Positions 30,465-41,489 of a stretch of 64,000 nt of DNA are shown here, in pieces. Within the stretch, counting starts at the first letter, position 1. Every line of letters starts with the position of its first letter. A program made the position numbers and the translations under genes. This DNA is from Oopsacas minuta (taxonomy: Eukaryota; Porifera; Hexactinellida; Lyssacinosida; Leucopsacidae), in assembly GCA_024704765.1 (NCBI GenBank), contig JAKMXF010000210.1, forward strand, positions 558,001 through 622,000. The letters are read 5' to 3'. The notes beneath the pieces are model-generated. The model was not told the DNA's origin. It saw only the letters and a list, made by a program, of their open reading frames with translations, and made no database searches.

Positions 30465-31440
30465 TTAGCTATATTCCTTACGTATGAAATTATAGGTTGA
30501 TCAGTGGGAGTTGCATCTCTTTGCAATCTCATTGAAATCTGAAAATCGTTTAGCTGTTATTAATACGTATCTTGGTTAATATTTATTTACGTATTGAGTG
30601 CACGTACTGCATCATTAGATTTGATCAGCCCTCTCAATACAGCTAAGCTGATTAATGAAATTAGTGCTTTTCACAAATTCTTATAAAGCACTTTTAACAC
30701 TTTCTATTATTTGTTAAATAATTTGTTATTTGATCCAACATGTGATGGTCTTTGCACGGACAGTATATTTAGTCTAATTTAATATTCTAATTATGCTACA
30801 TTAGAAATCTACTGGATATACCATTTCATATATTATTGAAAGTCATTGAGCAGTCTTAGCAGGGGTTAAGTATGGTAGAACTACTATCACTGATTGAAAA
30901 TCAAGTTAAATGCCTTAAATTATACTTCGTATCGAATAACAATTAGTTTCTAAAAGGCAGGCAACAGGCTAGTCATCACAGACAATGAGTTTCTTAGCAT
31001 GTACTAGGCGCAAAAGGCGACATGCACTAGGCGCAATAGGTCAGTATATGTTCTTCATGCAGACGTAAACTTGCCTGTATTAACCTGCCTCTTATTCCTA
31101 ATTTTAGTATTAGGTTTCCAGTGCCATCTCTGTACAATTATTATCGTTGTTACAGAGTTGTGCTAATTAGCTTGATCAGTTGTATGAATCTATTTTACAC
31201 TAGTTTGTAAGGACATATCTAGTTGTAGTGACTTTCTCTCTGCTAATCCAATCGATATTACGGATTCCCCTAAAGCATGGCAACTATTGCTACTTAGAAA
31301 TGTATTGTTATCAATGAATACATAGCACATTATTACGCTAATTGGTTGGTAATTGTTCAACAAGTTAACATTCGCAGAGTTAACATTCTCAGAGTTAATA
31401 ATCTATTGATTAATTATCTTAATTAAAAAAAGGCTGTGAG
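30465..31440. other. Intergenic, INTS7 to UMP-CMP kinase
   Basis: 976 AT-rich bases. The only structure noticed is a two-copy 23-bp tandem repeat at 30998-31043, listed separately. Confidence 0.6.
30998..31043. repeat. Two-copy 23-bp tandem repeat
   Basis: CATGTACTAGGCGCAAAAGG-CGA is followed directly by CATGCACTAGGCGCAATAGG-TCA; 19 of 23 positions match. It is GC-richer than its surroundings. Function unknown. Confidence 0.75.
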
Positions 31441-32172
31441 ATGTATAACCTTATTCAAAGGTTGAGACTTCTCACTGCTTATAGACATTATTGTAATGTA
31501 GATTGCTCTGCGATTAATTCTTGTTTGTTTTACACCAGAATACCTTACCGAATATCGTATCAATCTATGGCTCAATCGAAGAGTGCTATCCCACAGGTCG
31601 TGTTTGTATTAGGACCACCAGGCTCTGGGAAGGGTACACAGTGTGCTAAACTTGTTGAAGAGTTTAAGTTCACTCATTTGTCTGCTGGAGAATTGCTACG
31701 AGGAGAGATCACGAAGGGTTCAAAGGACGGTGCTCTTATACAGAAATTGATGGATGAGGGTAAAATAGTGCCTGTAGACATTACTTGCCGTTTGTTATAT
31801 AACTCTATGCAAGAGAGCTCTTCTAATAGATTCTTGATTGACGGATTTCCAAGAAATAAGGATAATGTTGATGGATGGGAACGTATAGTTGGTGATAAAG
31901 CTGACGTTAAATTCTGTCTGTTCCTGGACTGTCCAAAGGAGGTGTGTCTCTCTCGGATAATGTCTAGGCACGAAGGACGTACTGATGATACACCAGAGAA
32001 GTTCAAATTAAGGATTGACACATATTTCAAAGAAACAGTTCCAATAATTGAACATTTTGGTACAATTAATAAACTCCGTTCTATTCCAAGTGACCGTACT
32101 ATTGAACATGTGTATGCTGATGTAAAGACTGCTATCGGATCGGAATTCGAAATTGGGAAGTTCGAGCCTTGA
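31441..32172 (+). CDS. CMPK1: UMP-CMP kinase
   Basis: Phosphorylates UMP, CMP and dCMP using ATP. The open frame from 31441 gives 243 residues. The kinase proper starts after Met43 (31567). P-loop GPPGSGKGTQ lies at about residues 57-66, followed by HLSAGELLR, FLIDGFPRN and the lid region SRHEGRTDDTPE, with GKIVPVDIT as in animal CMPK1. The 42-residue extension is rich in Leu, Arg and Tyr and lacks acidic residues up to Asp20. It could be a mitochondrial presequence, or unused if Met43 is the main start. Human CMPK1 also has an upstream in-frame extension. Intronless. Confidence 0.9.
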   Translation: MYNLIQRLRLLTAYRHYCNVDCSAINSCLFYTRIPYRISYQSMAQSKSAIPQVVFVLGPPGSGKGTQCAKLVEEFKFTHLSAGELLRGEITKGSKDGALIQKLMDEGKIVPVDITCRLLYNSMQESSSNRFLIDGFPRNKDNVDGWERIVGDKADVKFCLFLDCPKEVCLSRIMSRHEGRTDDTPEKFKLRIDTYFKETVPIIEHFGTINKLRSIPSDRTIEHVYADVKTAIGSEFEIGKFEP

Positions 32173-34034
32173 AATTACCTTGAGTAGTAATGCTAGATAA
32201 TATATTGCTTTAGTAATTCTGTATTAGTTACATTGTATTCAATGAGAAGTTGTATATGACAATTTCCTAGACATTATACGCATTTGCATTAAATATTGAA
32301 CTACGTAACTGTGAAACAAACATATATGCTACCTTTCTCAATTTCAATTGTATACATTTCCATAATTAATGATGAGGTCCTCTATAGGTTATAATGTATA
32401 GTGTTATTGAATTTGTGAATTTTGTGTCTTCTAATTTCCTTACCCCTAAATCTGTATTGTTCTGTTTTTAGCTTAGTTATCCTAAAACCAATTGAAACTT
32501 TATATCTGGGAAAATTGAGATCCTATTGATCCTCCTTTGACCCCTAGAGGTATATAGATATTGTTTCATTTATCCTTCCTTTGTTGTGCTTACATAATCT
32601 TAGTTTGGATAGCTCTTAATTACACGTTATACTCTGCAACTCCTTCCCTGGGCGTGAGTACTGTAAACACAAAAGGTAACTAAGTGTTGTTCTTCCTTTC
32701 TCTACTGTGAGATTGTTCAATTTGTTTAAGCAAGCTATAATTAAACTCTTATTTAAAGGTTAATTAAACAGTTTTGACTCTAAAGGATTTACCCACTCAT
32801 GTTTTACTTCCAGTGATTCAGTCATCATGATTATATTTCAATACAGCACTTTTATGCAAAGATAAATTATCAATAGCAATTTTCGAATGTTTCTCCGTTC
32901 AATTTAAGTATTATGACCATCATAGCTTGATCTTCTGACAAGCATTTTATTAATTATTCAGATCTTGTATGTTGCTTACAGAATATGCCTTCAAAATCTG
33001 ATTTAATGAAATTTTATATTAAAGTTATTGGAATTCATTAAATATTATAAACTAAGCTAACAAACTTTGCTAGAAGTCAATATAGTATATTTCCTTTCTA
33101 TAATCATTATTGGTAATTAGTTCATTGGAATAATTATATTTATTAATTGTCTACTGTCGCATTCTTAAATAATCATAGGGGCAAACCTTCCCGCTACGAA
33201 GCAGGATGCGTTAGTATGCAAAAATTAATCATACCTACTAATAATTTTATTGTAAAATCATCCCTTGATACTTTGTTGATAATTTCTGCGAAGTTGTGAT
33301 TCTAATATTACATATGACCTCCCTCAATTTTGTATAGTGTATTGTGAGTTTAGCTATTACTTGATTATGTATTTCTAATTAGAGGTCGATAAACCAAGCC
33401 TGATCTATATACTAGATATTTACTCCATCCTTAGGGTGGTGCTAAAAGTAATCAAGAAAGTCATCTTAATATCATGATAATATTATTATAGTAAATACAC
33501 ACTCTATCCCTCCCCTTTGCCTGATATCAGGTTATTAATTGGATTTATCTATACAGCTCATATACTAGTCTGGTTCGAAATTAGAACCGCCTTGCGTGAG
33601 ATACGTAATATTGCCAGTTTTAATATTGTTTTTCTGAGGACTCATTCTGATTTGATTTCTAAGCACATGCTTACTTTTGCCATGTTGTAATATATGAATT
33701 ATATACTGACAAATTATATTTATAATTTATAGTGACGTAAGAATTCAATTACTTTTTAAAACAAGATTTGACCTCTTGCGAGACAAGATAAGGTTGTATT
33801 TATAGAATTTTATGATAAAGGTGGATATTTAATGCTTATGTGAAGTTTTCCAGTGCCATCTGAAATTGTGACTTAAAATCACGATTGCTCGTACAAGTAA
33901 GCAGTAATTCTATTTTGATTATATCCACTTGCGAATACTCACATTACTGTAGCATTTATACTAATATACTGTATCTTAATATTCACAATTACAATGATGT
34001 ATCATTTTAGACTGAACACTACAGTTATACTAAC
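32173..34034. other. 1.9 kb non-coding interval
   Basis: AT-rich, no supported gene. GGTTCGAAATTAGAACC near 33573 resembles a tRNA T-arm but no cloverleaf surrounds it. It contains the UMP-CMP kinase 3' flank and the SNX upstream region. Confidence 0.6.
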
Positions 34035-35564
34035 ATGACTGATTTAGAACCTCCTCCACTTGAAGATTCCTCACACACTGTACCAATAGTCCCTACCATT
34101 GAGAATGAGTCCCCTGAGGCAGTTGCATCCGCACCCGCCCTAGAACCAGATGAACCATCACCTGAAGTAATGTTCATGTCTGCTAAACAGGATCATGACC
34201 CAATTGTCGAGCTAAATGGTCCTGGAAGTTCTGAGGATGAATTGAAGTCTTTCAGTTTTGAGGGACAGCCTGCTCAGCTGCCTGTCAGTGAGTTGCGAGA
34301 AGTTTCTATTGATATTGAGAAGGAAAAGAAGACTTCAGCTAATAGAGATAGCGGGGATTATAACTTCCAGACATTAGCTGCTGGCCTGTCGGTAGAACCA
34401 GAAGAAATTAAGGGAGATTACGATATCACTATTACGGTTAGTGATCCTGATAAAGTAGGAGATGGAATGGGGGCTTTCATGGTATATCAGATTACCTGTA
34501 CTACTAGCATACCTACATTCAAAGCTGCTGAATGTACGGTGAGACGGCGATTCAGTGATTTTCTGAAACTACATGCTGAGCTCTGTGAAAAACACGAATG
34601 CAAGGGAAGGATTGTTCCTCCAGCTCCCGAGAAGTCTATGCAGAATCTCACCAAGGTTAAAATGTCCAAGGCAGAGAACACTGGTTCCTCTGAATTTATT
34701 GAAAAGAGGAGGGCTGCTCTTTCGAGGTATCTCAACAGAATCGCTAAGCATCCGATCCTAGTGCAAGATCCCATTTTCCGTCAGTTCCTTGAAAATCCTG
34801 GAGATCTCCCTTATGCTAAAGATATGTCGTACATGAGTGGAGCTGGTATCATGCGAGCTATGAAGAATGTAGGTGCTCAGCTGTCTAAAATGACAACAAA
34901 GATGACAGAAACAGACATGTGGTTTGAGATGAAACTAACTCAGATCGAAGCACTTGATTCTCACTTGAGGAAGCTGCTAACCTCTGTTGAGATTATGGTT
35001 AATGAGAGACGGATTTTGTGCAATGCTGGAGGTAGTTTAGCATCTAATTTGGCTTTGTTGAGTCAGACAGAGGACAATAACGCAGTAGCAGGAGCTATTT
35101 CTCATCTCTCTGACCTGGAAGGCAAAGTTCATGATTTGAATGAGAAACAATGGCACTGTGATTACTTCTTATTGGGGGAGATGGCAAGAGATTATATCGC
35201 GATTATTGCCAGCATCAAGAGTTGTTTTGATCTCCGAGTTAAGATATACCAGACCTGGCAAATGTCTCAGAACACACTTGTGAAAAAGCGCGAACAGGAG
35301 GTTAAGTTACAATCTCAGGGTAAACATGATAAAGTTCCCCAAGTACAAGCTGAAATCGGTGTCTTGGAGCAACGGGTTCAAGAGGGACAGGACAGCTTTG
35401 ATGCCATCTCTAAAAACTTCCGAACTGAAGTTGAGCGATTTGAAAAGAACCGAGCTATTGAATTTAAACAAACAATCTTGAAGTATTTGAGAGAAATGCT
35501 AGAGCATCAGGAGAAGATGTTAAGTTGCTGGCAAGAGTTCCTTCCTGAAGCTCAGAACATCTGA
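34035..35564 (+). CDS. Sorting nexin SNX1/SNX2 (retromer/ESCPE-1 PX-BAR protein)
   Basis: Binds endosomal phosphoinositides and tubulates membrane for retrograde sorting, including of mannose-6-phosphate receptors in animals. A single exon encodes 509 residues (human SNX1 522). The acidic, disordered N-terminus is about 110 residues. The PX domain spans about 117-255, with RRRFSDFLKLHAELCEKH, IVPPAPEKS and FIEKRRAALSRYLNRI carrying the basic lipid-binding residues. After the amphipathic linker (MSGAGIMRAMKNVG) comes the BAR coiled-coil domain to the C-terminus, which ends FLPEAQNI as in SNX1 and SNX2. SNX1 and SNX2 cannot be told apart here; it may be the single pre-duplication form. Confidence 0.92.
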   Translation: MTDLEPPPLEDSSHTVPIVPTIENESPEAVASAPALEPDEPSPEVMFMSAKQDHDPIVELNGPGSSEDELKSFSFEGQPAQLPVSELREVSIDIEKEKKTSANRDSGDYNFQTLAAGLSVEPEEIKGDYDITITVSDPDKVGDGMGAFMVYQITCTTSIPTFKAAECTVRRRFSDFLKLHAELCEKHECKGRIVPPAPEKSMQNLTKVKMSKAENTGSSEFIEKRRAALSRYLNRIAKHPILVQDPIFRQFLENPGDLPYAKDMSYMSGAGIMRAMKNVGAQLSKMTTKMTETDMWFEMKLTQIEALDSHLRKLLTSVEIMVNERRILCNAGGSLASNLALLSQTEDNNAVAGAISHLSDLEGKVHDLNEKQWHCDYFLLGEMARDYIAIIASIKSCFDLRVKIYQTWQMSQNTLVKKREQEVKLQSQGKHDKVPQVQAEIGVLEQRVQEGQDSFDAISKNFRTEVERFEKNRAIEFKQTILKYLREMLEHQEKMLSCWQEFLPEAQNI

Positions 35565-36243
35565 ACCTTCTTGTATATTTTTGGTAAATATTTATATTTA
35601 GATAGGGCTTGAATGAAATGGTAGATTAGTTTAATTCATGTCATGTCAGATTACGTTACATAACAATACATCCTGAATGTTGGATGTATTCTTATTATTG
35701 AGGTAATTGTTTATTATAATTTCTTATAATCTATATTTGGCGTTTATTTGGGGATATTTATTCTCGCTATTGATTTTTGGTGTAAGTTATTGCGATAACG
35801 TTGGCTTTGCTTCTTTAATTAATTGCCATGCAAAATCACTGAAAGAAGTTTGCATTATGTAGGAAATGTCAGATCGCTATCTGTAATTTGATCATAAAGT
35901 GAATTAACGATTAAGAAATCCATCTTATCTCTGTGATTAATCTGGTATATTACTTGCTTAGTTCTTTCAATTATACACTCATCCCATATCCAAAGAGCTA
36001 TTATATCAATTGCAAGCTTGCAATTAATCTACAGAATGACTAGCTAAATTTGCTGATATTTACTATTTACCCAATTATTGGTGACAATAATCCTAATTAT
36101 AATTTGGTTATTACTTCATTTAATTAACTTTAATCATTCGCATTGCTTGATATGTTCAATTATCAACAACAATAGTCTAAATTTATTATTAGCAAATGCT
36201 TAAAAATTTGTGAATTATGATATTCACCTATCCTTTTCCGCCT
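35565..36243. other. Intergenic, SNX to acidic orphan
   Basis: 679 AT-rich bases between convergent genes. No feature recognised. Confidence 0.6.
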
Positions 36244-36570
36244 TTACTTTGAACTCATCGCTACCAATTGTTTCAAACCTTCGACTGATTTGTATAGTGT
36301 CTCTTTCGCCACTGCAGTTGCCATTATTTCGCTTTTGAGTTCATCGTTTAATTTATTGAGAGCCTGTATCTTCTTTTCTTGCTCACGACGCTCATAATCG
36401 CTCAGATAATCATCATCGCTGTCATAATCACTCACGAAATCTTCATCGTCCTCGAAATCTGAGCATGAATCGCTGAACGAAATCATATCGCTATACATCG
36501 CTAAATCAAATTTATTAAAATCAATTATGACATTACTATCCTCATTTACTGTTTGTGTACTGTTTGACAT
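36244..36570 (-). CDS. Hypothetical small acidic coiled-coil protein
   Basis: 108 residues from the first ATG on the minus strand, at 36570. Not recognised. The N-terminal half has a very acidic, Tyr/Ser-rich stretch (DFEDDEDFVSDYDSDDDYLS). The C-terminal half is a predicted helix or coiled coil (REQEKKIQALNKLNDEL...) ending SSK. A TATA-like TATAAATA on the minus strand at about 36660-36667 lies some 90 bases upstream. It is isolated in non-coding DNA, intronless, and clearly biased in composition, so I take it as a probable gene, perhaps lineage-specific. Confidence 0.55.
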   Translation of the reverse strand: MSNSTQTVNEDSNVIIDFNKFDLAMYSDMISFSDSCSDFEDDEDFVSDYDSDDDYLSDYERREQEKKIQALNKLNDELKSEIMATAVAKETLYKSVEGLKQLVAMSSK

Positions 36571-37569
36571 TTTTTCTCTCGTTTGGTTTTGTGTAAGTTG
36601 ATTAAGTCTTTTCAAAGATGTTGGTTGTCGTTGGTTAAATCACTGCTGCCACAGAGCTGTATTTATACTTCAGTAAGCTAGCGATATCCCAATTCTGCAT
36701 TAGGTAACCCCAATGTATATACTAAAACAATGTGTGATGACTTTATCCAGTCTTGCGTTGCCTTACAATAGATTCTTTCATTCTTTTCACTATTGAAACT
36801 CAGATTCTATTCTTATCCCTGGGCTTTAAGAAACTCAATAAGCTACGGATTTTGATTCTCCTTTAATTGAAGATTACTTGCTCTATAGTATTTGTATGGT
36901 GTTTGTAGTTCATCTGATTAGATATCAGATTGTTGCTAGCTATTCGTGCTCATAATTCGAGCAGTATGCAATCTAATGTCGAATAATTAATCGTTGAATT
37001 TTCATGAGTTGAGCATCAATAAGCCCTGATCATTTCCCAATACAAATAACTAATAACTAATCTTTCCTATTTATGAATATCAACCATCTTTATAATTACA
37101 GCTAATGTGCTGTAGCAAACAATTAATGTGCTACGTAACTGTACCTTCACTAATATGTTATTATACTTTCTAAGTGATAGTTAGGGATCTTGCGCTTGCC
37201 TTACAAAGCATAAATTTTATGATCTTTGCAACTATCACCATGATATGAGCTATAATTTCATCCAAATAACTGATTACTGCTTTCTATTGAAAATAGATAT
37301 TATTTACTTCTAGCCATCTGCTAAAGAGGTTATCAATTCTTGACGCATTAACTCAGTATTGTTCATCGAAGCATTTTAATATTGTCCTAGTTTGCCTATA
37401 AGATGCTTAATGGCCACAACTGAGGTATTTTGAACGATTAAATGCAGATAAATTCAGCGTGAAAATAATATTAATGCAAATCGCTATTATGTAATTACTA
37501 AATGTTTTCAAACATAAACAGCTTTAATATCATCTTATTTATGAGGTATAATTCAGCCAATTTATAATC
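36571..37569. other. Intergenic between divergent orphan and RWDD2 genes
   Basis: About 1 kb, AT-rich. It contains the minus-strand TATA-like site near 36660 and the RWDD2 upstream flank. No gene seen. Confidence 0.6.
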
Positions 37570-38481
37570 ATGGCCTCCAACAGTATTGAAGTCAATTTAC
37601 AATCTCAACTTGATGAAATTGAAGTTATTGAATCAATGTTTAGTGGAGAAGGTGAAGCGATTATAATCACAAATACAACTCCCTTCACTGAGGCTAAACA
37701 TTATCTAAATGGACATATCCAACATTTTGATTCTATTCTATCGTTCACAGTGAAACTTTGTGTAACATTACTACATCCACCTGATGAAATTAGGACTGGG
37801 ATTAAATTGCATTGTAGCTTTCCTAGAGGTTATCCTATCTCTGCTAGTCCCAGAGTACGAGTTATCTGCGATGGAATCTCCAATAGTTCCCATATTAATT
37901 TTGATAATAAGCTATCTGAACACATTAATAGTATACCTGTGGGTGAACAATGTTCTGTATTAGATGTAATAGAATGGATACAAGAAAATATAAATAAATA
38001 TATTCAAATTAATTCTCAACCTTCAAAACCCACGAATTCAATGACTAATTCAACCAACAATGACAGTTTGACATTATCCCGTATTTGGATATATTCTCAC
38101 CACATATACAGTATTATTAAACGAAAGAATATTCTGAACTGGGCGGAAGAGCTTAAGCTGACCGGATTCTCTCTTCCTGGAAAACCTGGCATTATTCATG
38201 CTGAAGGAAATACTAGCTGTGTGGATGAGTTTTATTCAAGGTTGAAAGCTCTCAATTGGAAACGTTTATCTTGCAAACTGAAAGAAGACCTTGGAATAGT
38301 TACTTCTAGTGTTGAGAAGAAATTTTCAGATTTTCAAGAGATCAGCTTTGATCCTCACGGGAGTAGGGATTATCATATGGATCTTGGTAAGTTCTTTCAG
38401 TTTCTTAAGGACCACGGATTAGAAGATAAATTCCAAATACTCTTCGGAGTCAAAGGCACAGCTTCCAAAGTATATTCGTAA
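37570..38481 (+). CDS. RWD domain-containing protein 2 (RWDD2A/B-like)
   Basis: 303 residues, intronless. The N-terminal RWD domain (about residues 10-140) starts QLDEIEVIESMF and includes GIKLHCSFPRGYPISASPRV, the YPxxxP-like core of RWD folds. The C-terminal region (about 165-300), with RIWIYSHHIYSIIKRKNIL, WAEELKLTGFSLPGKPGII and E-G-x-x-x-x-V-D-E-F, matches the DUF1115 domain that follows RWD in RWDD2. Molecular function of the family is poorly known. RWDD2A and RWDD2B cannot be separated without a tree. Confidence 0.85.
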   Translation: MASNSIEVNLQSQLDEIEVIESMFSGEGEAIIITNTTPFTEAKHYLNGHIQHFDSILSFTVKLCVTLLHPPDEIRTGIKLHCSFPRGYPISASPRVRVICDGISNSSHINFDNKLSEHINSIPVGEQCSVLDVIEWIQENINKYIQINSQPSKPTNSMTNSTNNDSLTLSRIWIYSHHIYSIIKRKNILNWAEELKLTGFSLPGKPGIIHAEGNTSCVDEFYSRLKALNWKRLSCKLKEDLGIVTSSVEKKFSDFQEISFDPHGSRDYHMDLGKFFQFLKDHGLEDKFQILFGVKGTASKVYS

Positions 38482-39232
38482 TATATTTTATCTTACACTA
38501 ATAATCTCTCTATTGTGTACGAAGTATTACAATATTGTCAGGTATTAGAAATAACTTATACTACATCCTCTTGCGTAACAGATTGCTTTATCTGTTAATT
38601 TTCATTTGCAACTTTGTTGCTAAGTTTATGAAGGATCATTAGCATTTGATTCTAATTTTATAGACTTTACAACACACAATTAATCTATAATTTTGTATTT
38701 CATTTCTCCGAATTGTATCCTTATTTAATTCATATTGATTGTTCGTTTTGTGCCTAGAATTTGCGTGAGGTTATGTAGCTGAAAAGTATTTAAGTATTTC
38801 AATAGCCTCACTGGAATCATGTCCCAGATCTTCTTGCCTAATGTCGACACTATATGGAAGTATACAGAGCTTTTTGATAAATGAAATTGTATTTTCACAT
38901 ATAGTGAAATATTATCCATTATTCTTGGTTTTAAGCTAATAGTCTGTTGCAAACAGTTTGAACTTTTAAGAAGGCATTTCTATCAATTCTTGGACTATTT
39001 AGAGCCTTCTTACTTTGTATTCTATTAATGCTTATCTTTAACTGAATTAAAACTTAAAGAACACATAATTACTTAGACTAGTTGTAATTGCAAAGTAGAC
39101 TTTTACACTAGTCTGAGATATCTGAGCACTTTGAATACATTTTGGTTACATAAGTAGATTCATGTGTCAGTTATATTATAACTTACCAAACTAGCATATC
39201 ATATATTCTTTGTGATACAATTGTGAGTTAGA
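38482..39232. other. Intergenic, RWDD2 to PPP1R16
   Basis: 751 AT-rich bases. A 75-codon minus-strand frame at 38725-38952 looks random. Nothing else seen. Confidence 0.6.
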
Positions 39233-41065
39233 ATGGCCAGCAAAAAAACAGACTTCTCTAGTTATGTTGCAATGACACATGAAGCTCTAGTGTCCGAGAT
39301 TCCAAAACTCGACCGCATGAGTCAAGCGGAGAGACTCAAACACAATCGTAGACGTAGGGAGAAGCAGATCAAGAAATGGAAGGAGGTGGAAGAGAGGGAG
39401 TTCAAAAAGCATTTGGGGCGTGGCGCAGGAAAGAAAGGTTCCGCAACTCAGCTGATAAAGAACACTGACTCGACTAAGAAACAACAAGTAGACTTTATTA
39501 GTCAGTCAAAACTATTTGACTTTGTTTCAAAAAGGACGATAAGAGATATGAAAGCATTCTTAGACAAATCTAGCGAAGAGGATCAGGTCTCTCTAATCGG
39601 TTCAATAAATCATCACGGCATGACTGCTCTACACAAGTGTGTTGCAGAAGGTGCTACTAAAATCGCAGAGGAGCTGATCTCACGAGGTGCTGACGTCAAC
39701 ATCGGGGACAAGGACCAATGGACACCACTACACGCAGCAGCATTCATCGGAGACCTAGACATGGTGGATTTATTCGTGGCTAGCAATGCTAACCTCATGA
39801 AATTGAACCTTGATCTTCAGACCTGTCTAGATCTAACGGAAGCTAAAGATGTGAAGGAATTTCTAAAAGAGCAATTCGCCAGAGAGAATATAACAGAGGA
39901 AATGTTGAAAGAACTCAAAGATGCTCCCTCAGCTGCCATGCTATCTGAGGCTGATAGTCTGTCTGTGGAAGAACTGAACAAGGGAAAGTATGATAACGGA
40001 GCTACTCTCCTGCATATAGCAGCTTCTAACGGATTTAATGAGGTAGTAGATACACTACTAAAGAAGGGAATAGATCTGGAGGTGAAGGACGAAGATGGAT
40101 GGACTGCTCTACATGCAGCTGTCTACTGGGGACAGGAGAGTACCATAGCCAAGTTATTGTTAGGAGAAGCTTCATTCAATGCTGAGACTAATGCTGGTGA
40201 AGATGTACTAGCTCTTGCGCCTAATAACAACCTCAAGGAGAGGATTGAGTCTATGTTCACTGACTACAGTAAGGAGAAAGCTAAGCAGTTCTTCGAATCT
40301 ATCGACTCGTTAGGGCCTCGCGCACGGGACGCGAGAAGCAGTAGCATAATGGCTAAACAGATGATGAAATCCCCTGAAAAACGCACTGAGGATCAGGTAA
40401 CAAATGCAATGATCATGGGTACCAATCTGGGACTGATTGATGAGGATGATGACACGTTCAATCTCTACTTCAATTCGAGTGTTGATATTTCTGATCCTTA
40501 CCTCCGTACGGTGTATGGAGATAACTACGATGAGCCAAAGAGGATGTCTCTATCTAGTGACTCTATGACTAGTTCTGTATACTCACTCAAACAATCTTCT
40601 AGAGAATGTATTTTTGCGTCTAAGACCCCGTCAACTCCATTAGATGATGATGAAGTAGGGTTTGGAGTAGCAGTAGCAGGTACATTAGGATCTATATTGG
40701 AGCGTGCTACTGAAAAGACAGCTTCTTCTAACCTTAATTCTACTATTACGACACAAGATGCTACCATAAAGGATTTAGTTCCAGAACCTGAGGATCTTAC
40801 TCCGACTGATGACCCTGAAAAGGAACCTACAGCTGCAGAAAAGTTTGCTACTCAGCACACTTCCGATGAATTAACTACAAAAACACAGTCTCTGGATATT
40901 CCGCGGGAACAGACTGAACAACAGAGAAGTATGAGTGACATTCCGGTGCCGAAACGCGGCAAGGCCCAGACTTCCTTGGTGCCGAGATCAAAGGAGGGAG
41001 CGAGAAATAAACAGACAAAAAGAGGACTTAAGAGCAAAAGTAAGGTTGAATGTACTATTTTCTAA
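39233..41065 (+). CDS. Protein phosphatase 1 regulatory subunit 16 (MYPT3/TIMAP-like), prenylated
   Basis: Targets PP1 catalytic subunit to membranes. 610 residues, intronless. N-terminal block LVSEIPKLDRMSQAERLKHN with the following basic helix is the PPP1R16 signature. A PP1-docking RVxF-like KQQVDF lies at about residue 84. Five ankyrin repeats fall in two groups (about 122-205 and 255-340), with GMTALHKCV, WTPLHAAAFIGDLDMVDLF, GATLLHIAASNGFNEVVD and GWTALHAAVYWGQ. A long Ser/Thr/Glu-rich tail ends in KVECTIF. The terminal CTIF is a CaaX box; Phe at X suggests geranylgeranylation or farnesylation. This matches the CaaX ends of vertebrate PPP1R16A and B and separates it from MYPT1/2. Confidence 0.92.
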   Translation: MASKKTDFSSYVAMTHEALVSEIPKLDRMSQAERLKHNRRRREKQIKKWKEVEEREFKKHLGRGAGKKGSATQLIKNTDSTKKQQVDFISQSKLFDFVSKRTIRDMKAFLDKSSEEDQVSLIGSINHHGMTALHKCVAEGATKIAEELISRGADVNIGDKDQWTPLHAAAFIGDLDMVDLFVASNANLMKLNLDLQTCLDLTEAKDVKEFLKEQFARENITEEMLKELKDAPSAAMLSEADSLSVEELNKGKYDNGATLLHIAASNGFNEVVDTLLKKGIDLEVKDEDGWTALHAAVYWGQESTIAKLLLGEASFNAETNAGEDVLALAPNNNLKERIESMFTDYSKEKAKQFFESIDSLGPRARDARSSSIMAKQMMKSPEKRTEDQVTNAMIMGTNLGLIDEDDDTFNLYFNSSVDISDPYLRTVYGDNYDEPKRMSLSSDSMTSSVYSLKQSSRECIFASKTPSTPLDDDEVGFGVAVAGTLGSILERATEKTASSNLNSTITTQDATIKDLVPEPEDLTPTDDPEKEPTAAEKFATQHTSDELTTKTQSLDIPREQTEQQRSMSDIPVPKRGKAQTSLVPRSKEGARNKQTKRGLKSKSKVECTIF

Positions 41066-41332
41066 ATATAGTACTTTTTATTCATAAAGAATTTTAGCAG
41101 ATACTTTTTCACATTTGTAAATTTGTTCCCTCTGCTACCAGGACATTGCTATTCTATATTATTTCCTCTTTGTTCTGCTGTATATATATAATAGGTGTGT
41201 TAAGATATGTATATATTTGAGTTATAGATTACAATCAGTAGACATAATTATTTTCTACTCGGAAAGGTGGCACAAACCTTGCCTTGGCCTTGGGAGAGGT
41301 ACGTATCCAACACTAGGAACATTTTGTTACTA

Positions 41333-41489
41333 CAGTGTATCCTGGTTATAAGGACCTCCTTGGGAGTTGCAATACATGTCCTTATAACCGGCATAAAGTA
41401 TACAGGAATATATGAAAACCGTTTCCAGAGGATGGTACTTGAATCCGGCGTGTTCTTATATTCTGTTTTATTATAACCGGCGTCCACTG
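41333..41489. mobile_element. 157-bp MITE with TA target duplication (Tc1/mariner-pogo type)
   Basis: Ends are inverted: CAGTGTATCCTGGTTATAA at the left and TTATAACCGGCGTCCACTG at the right. They agree at the outer CAGTG and inner GGTTATAA, with differences between. The element is flanked on both sides by TA (41331-41332 and 41490-41491). An internal inverted pair, GGTTATAAGGAC / GTCCTTATAACC, lies in the left half. There is no coding capacity. TA target sites and CAGT termini fit pogo/Tigger-like non-autonomous elements; the parent transposase is not in the window. Confidence 0.75.

Noticed and set aside
33571-33590. T-arm-like GGTTCGAAATTAGAACC
   Set aside because: No acceptor, D-arm or anticodon arm can be placed around it, so it is not a tRNA.
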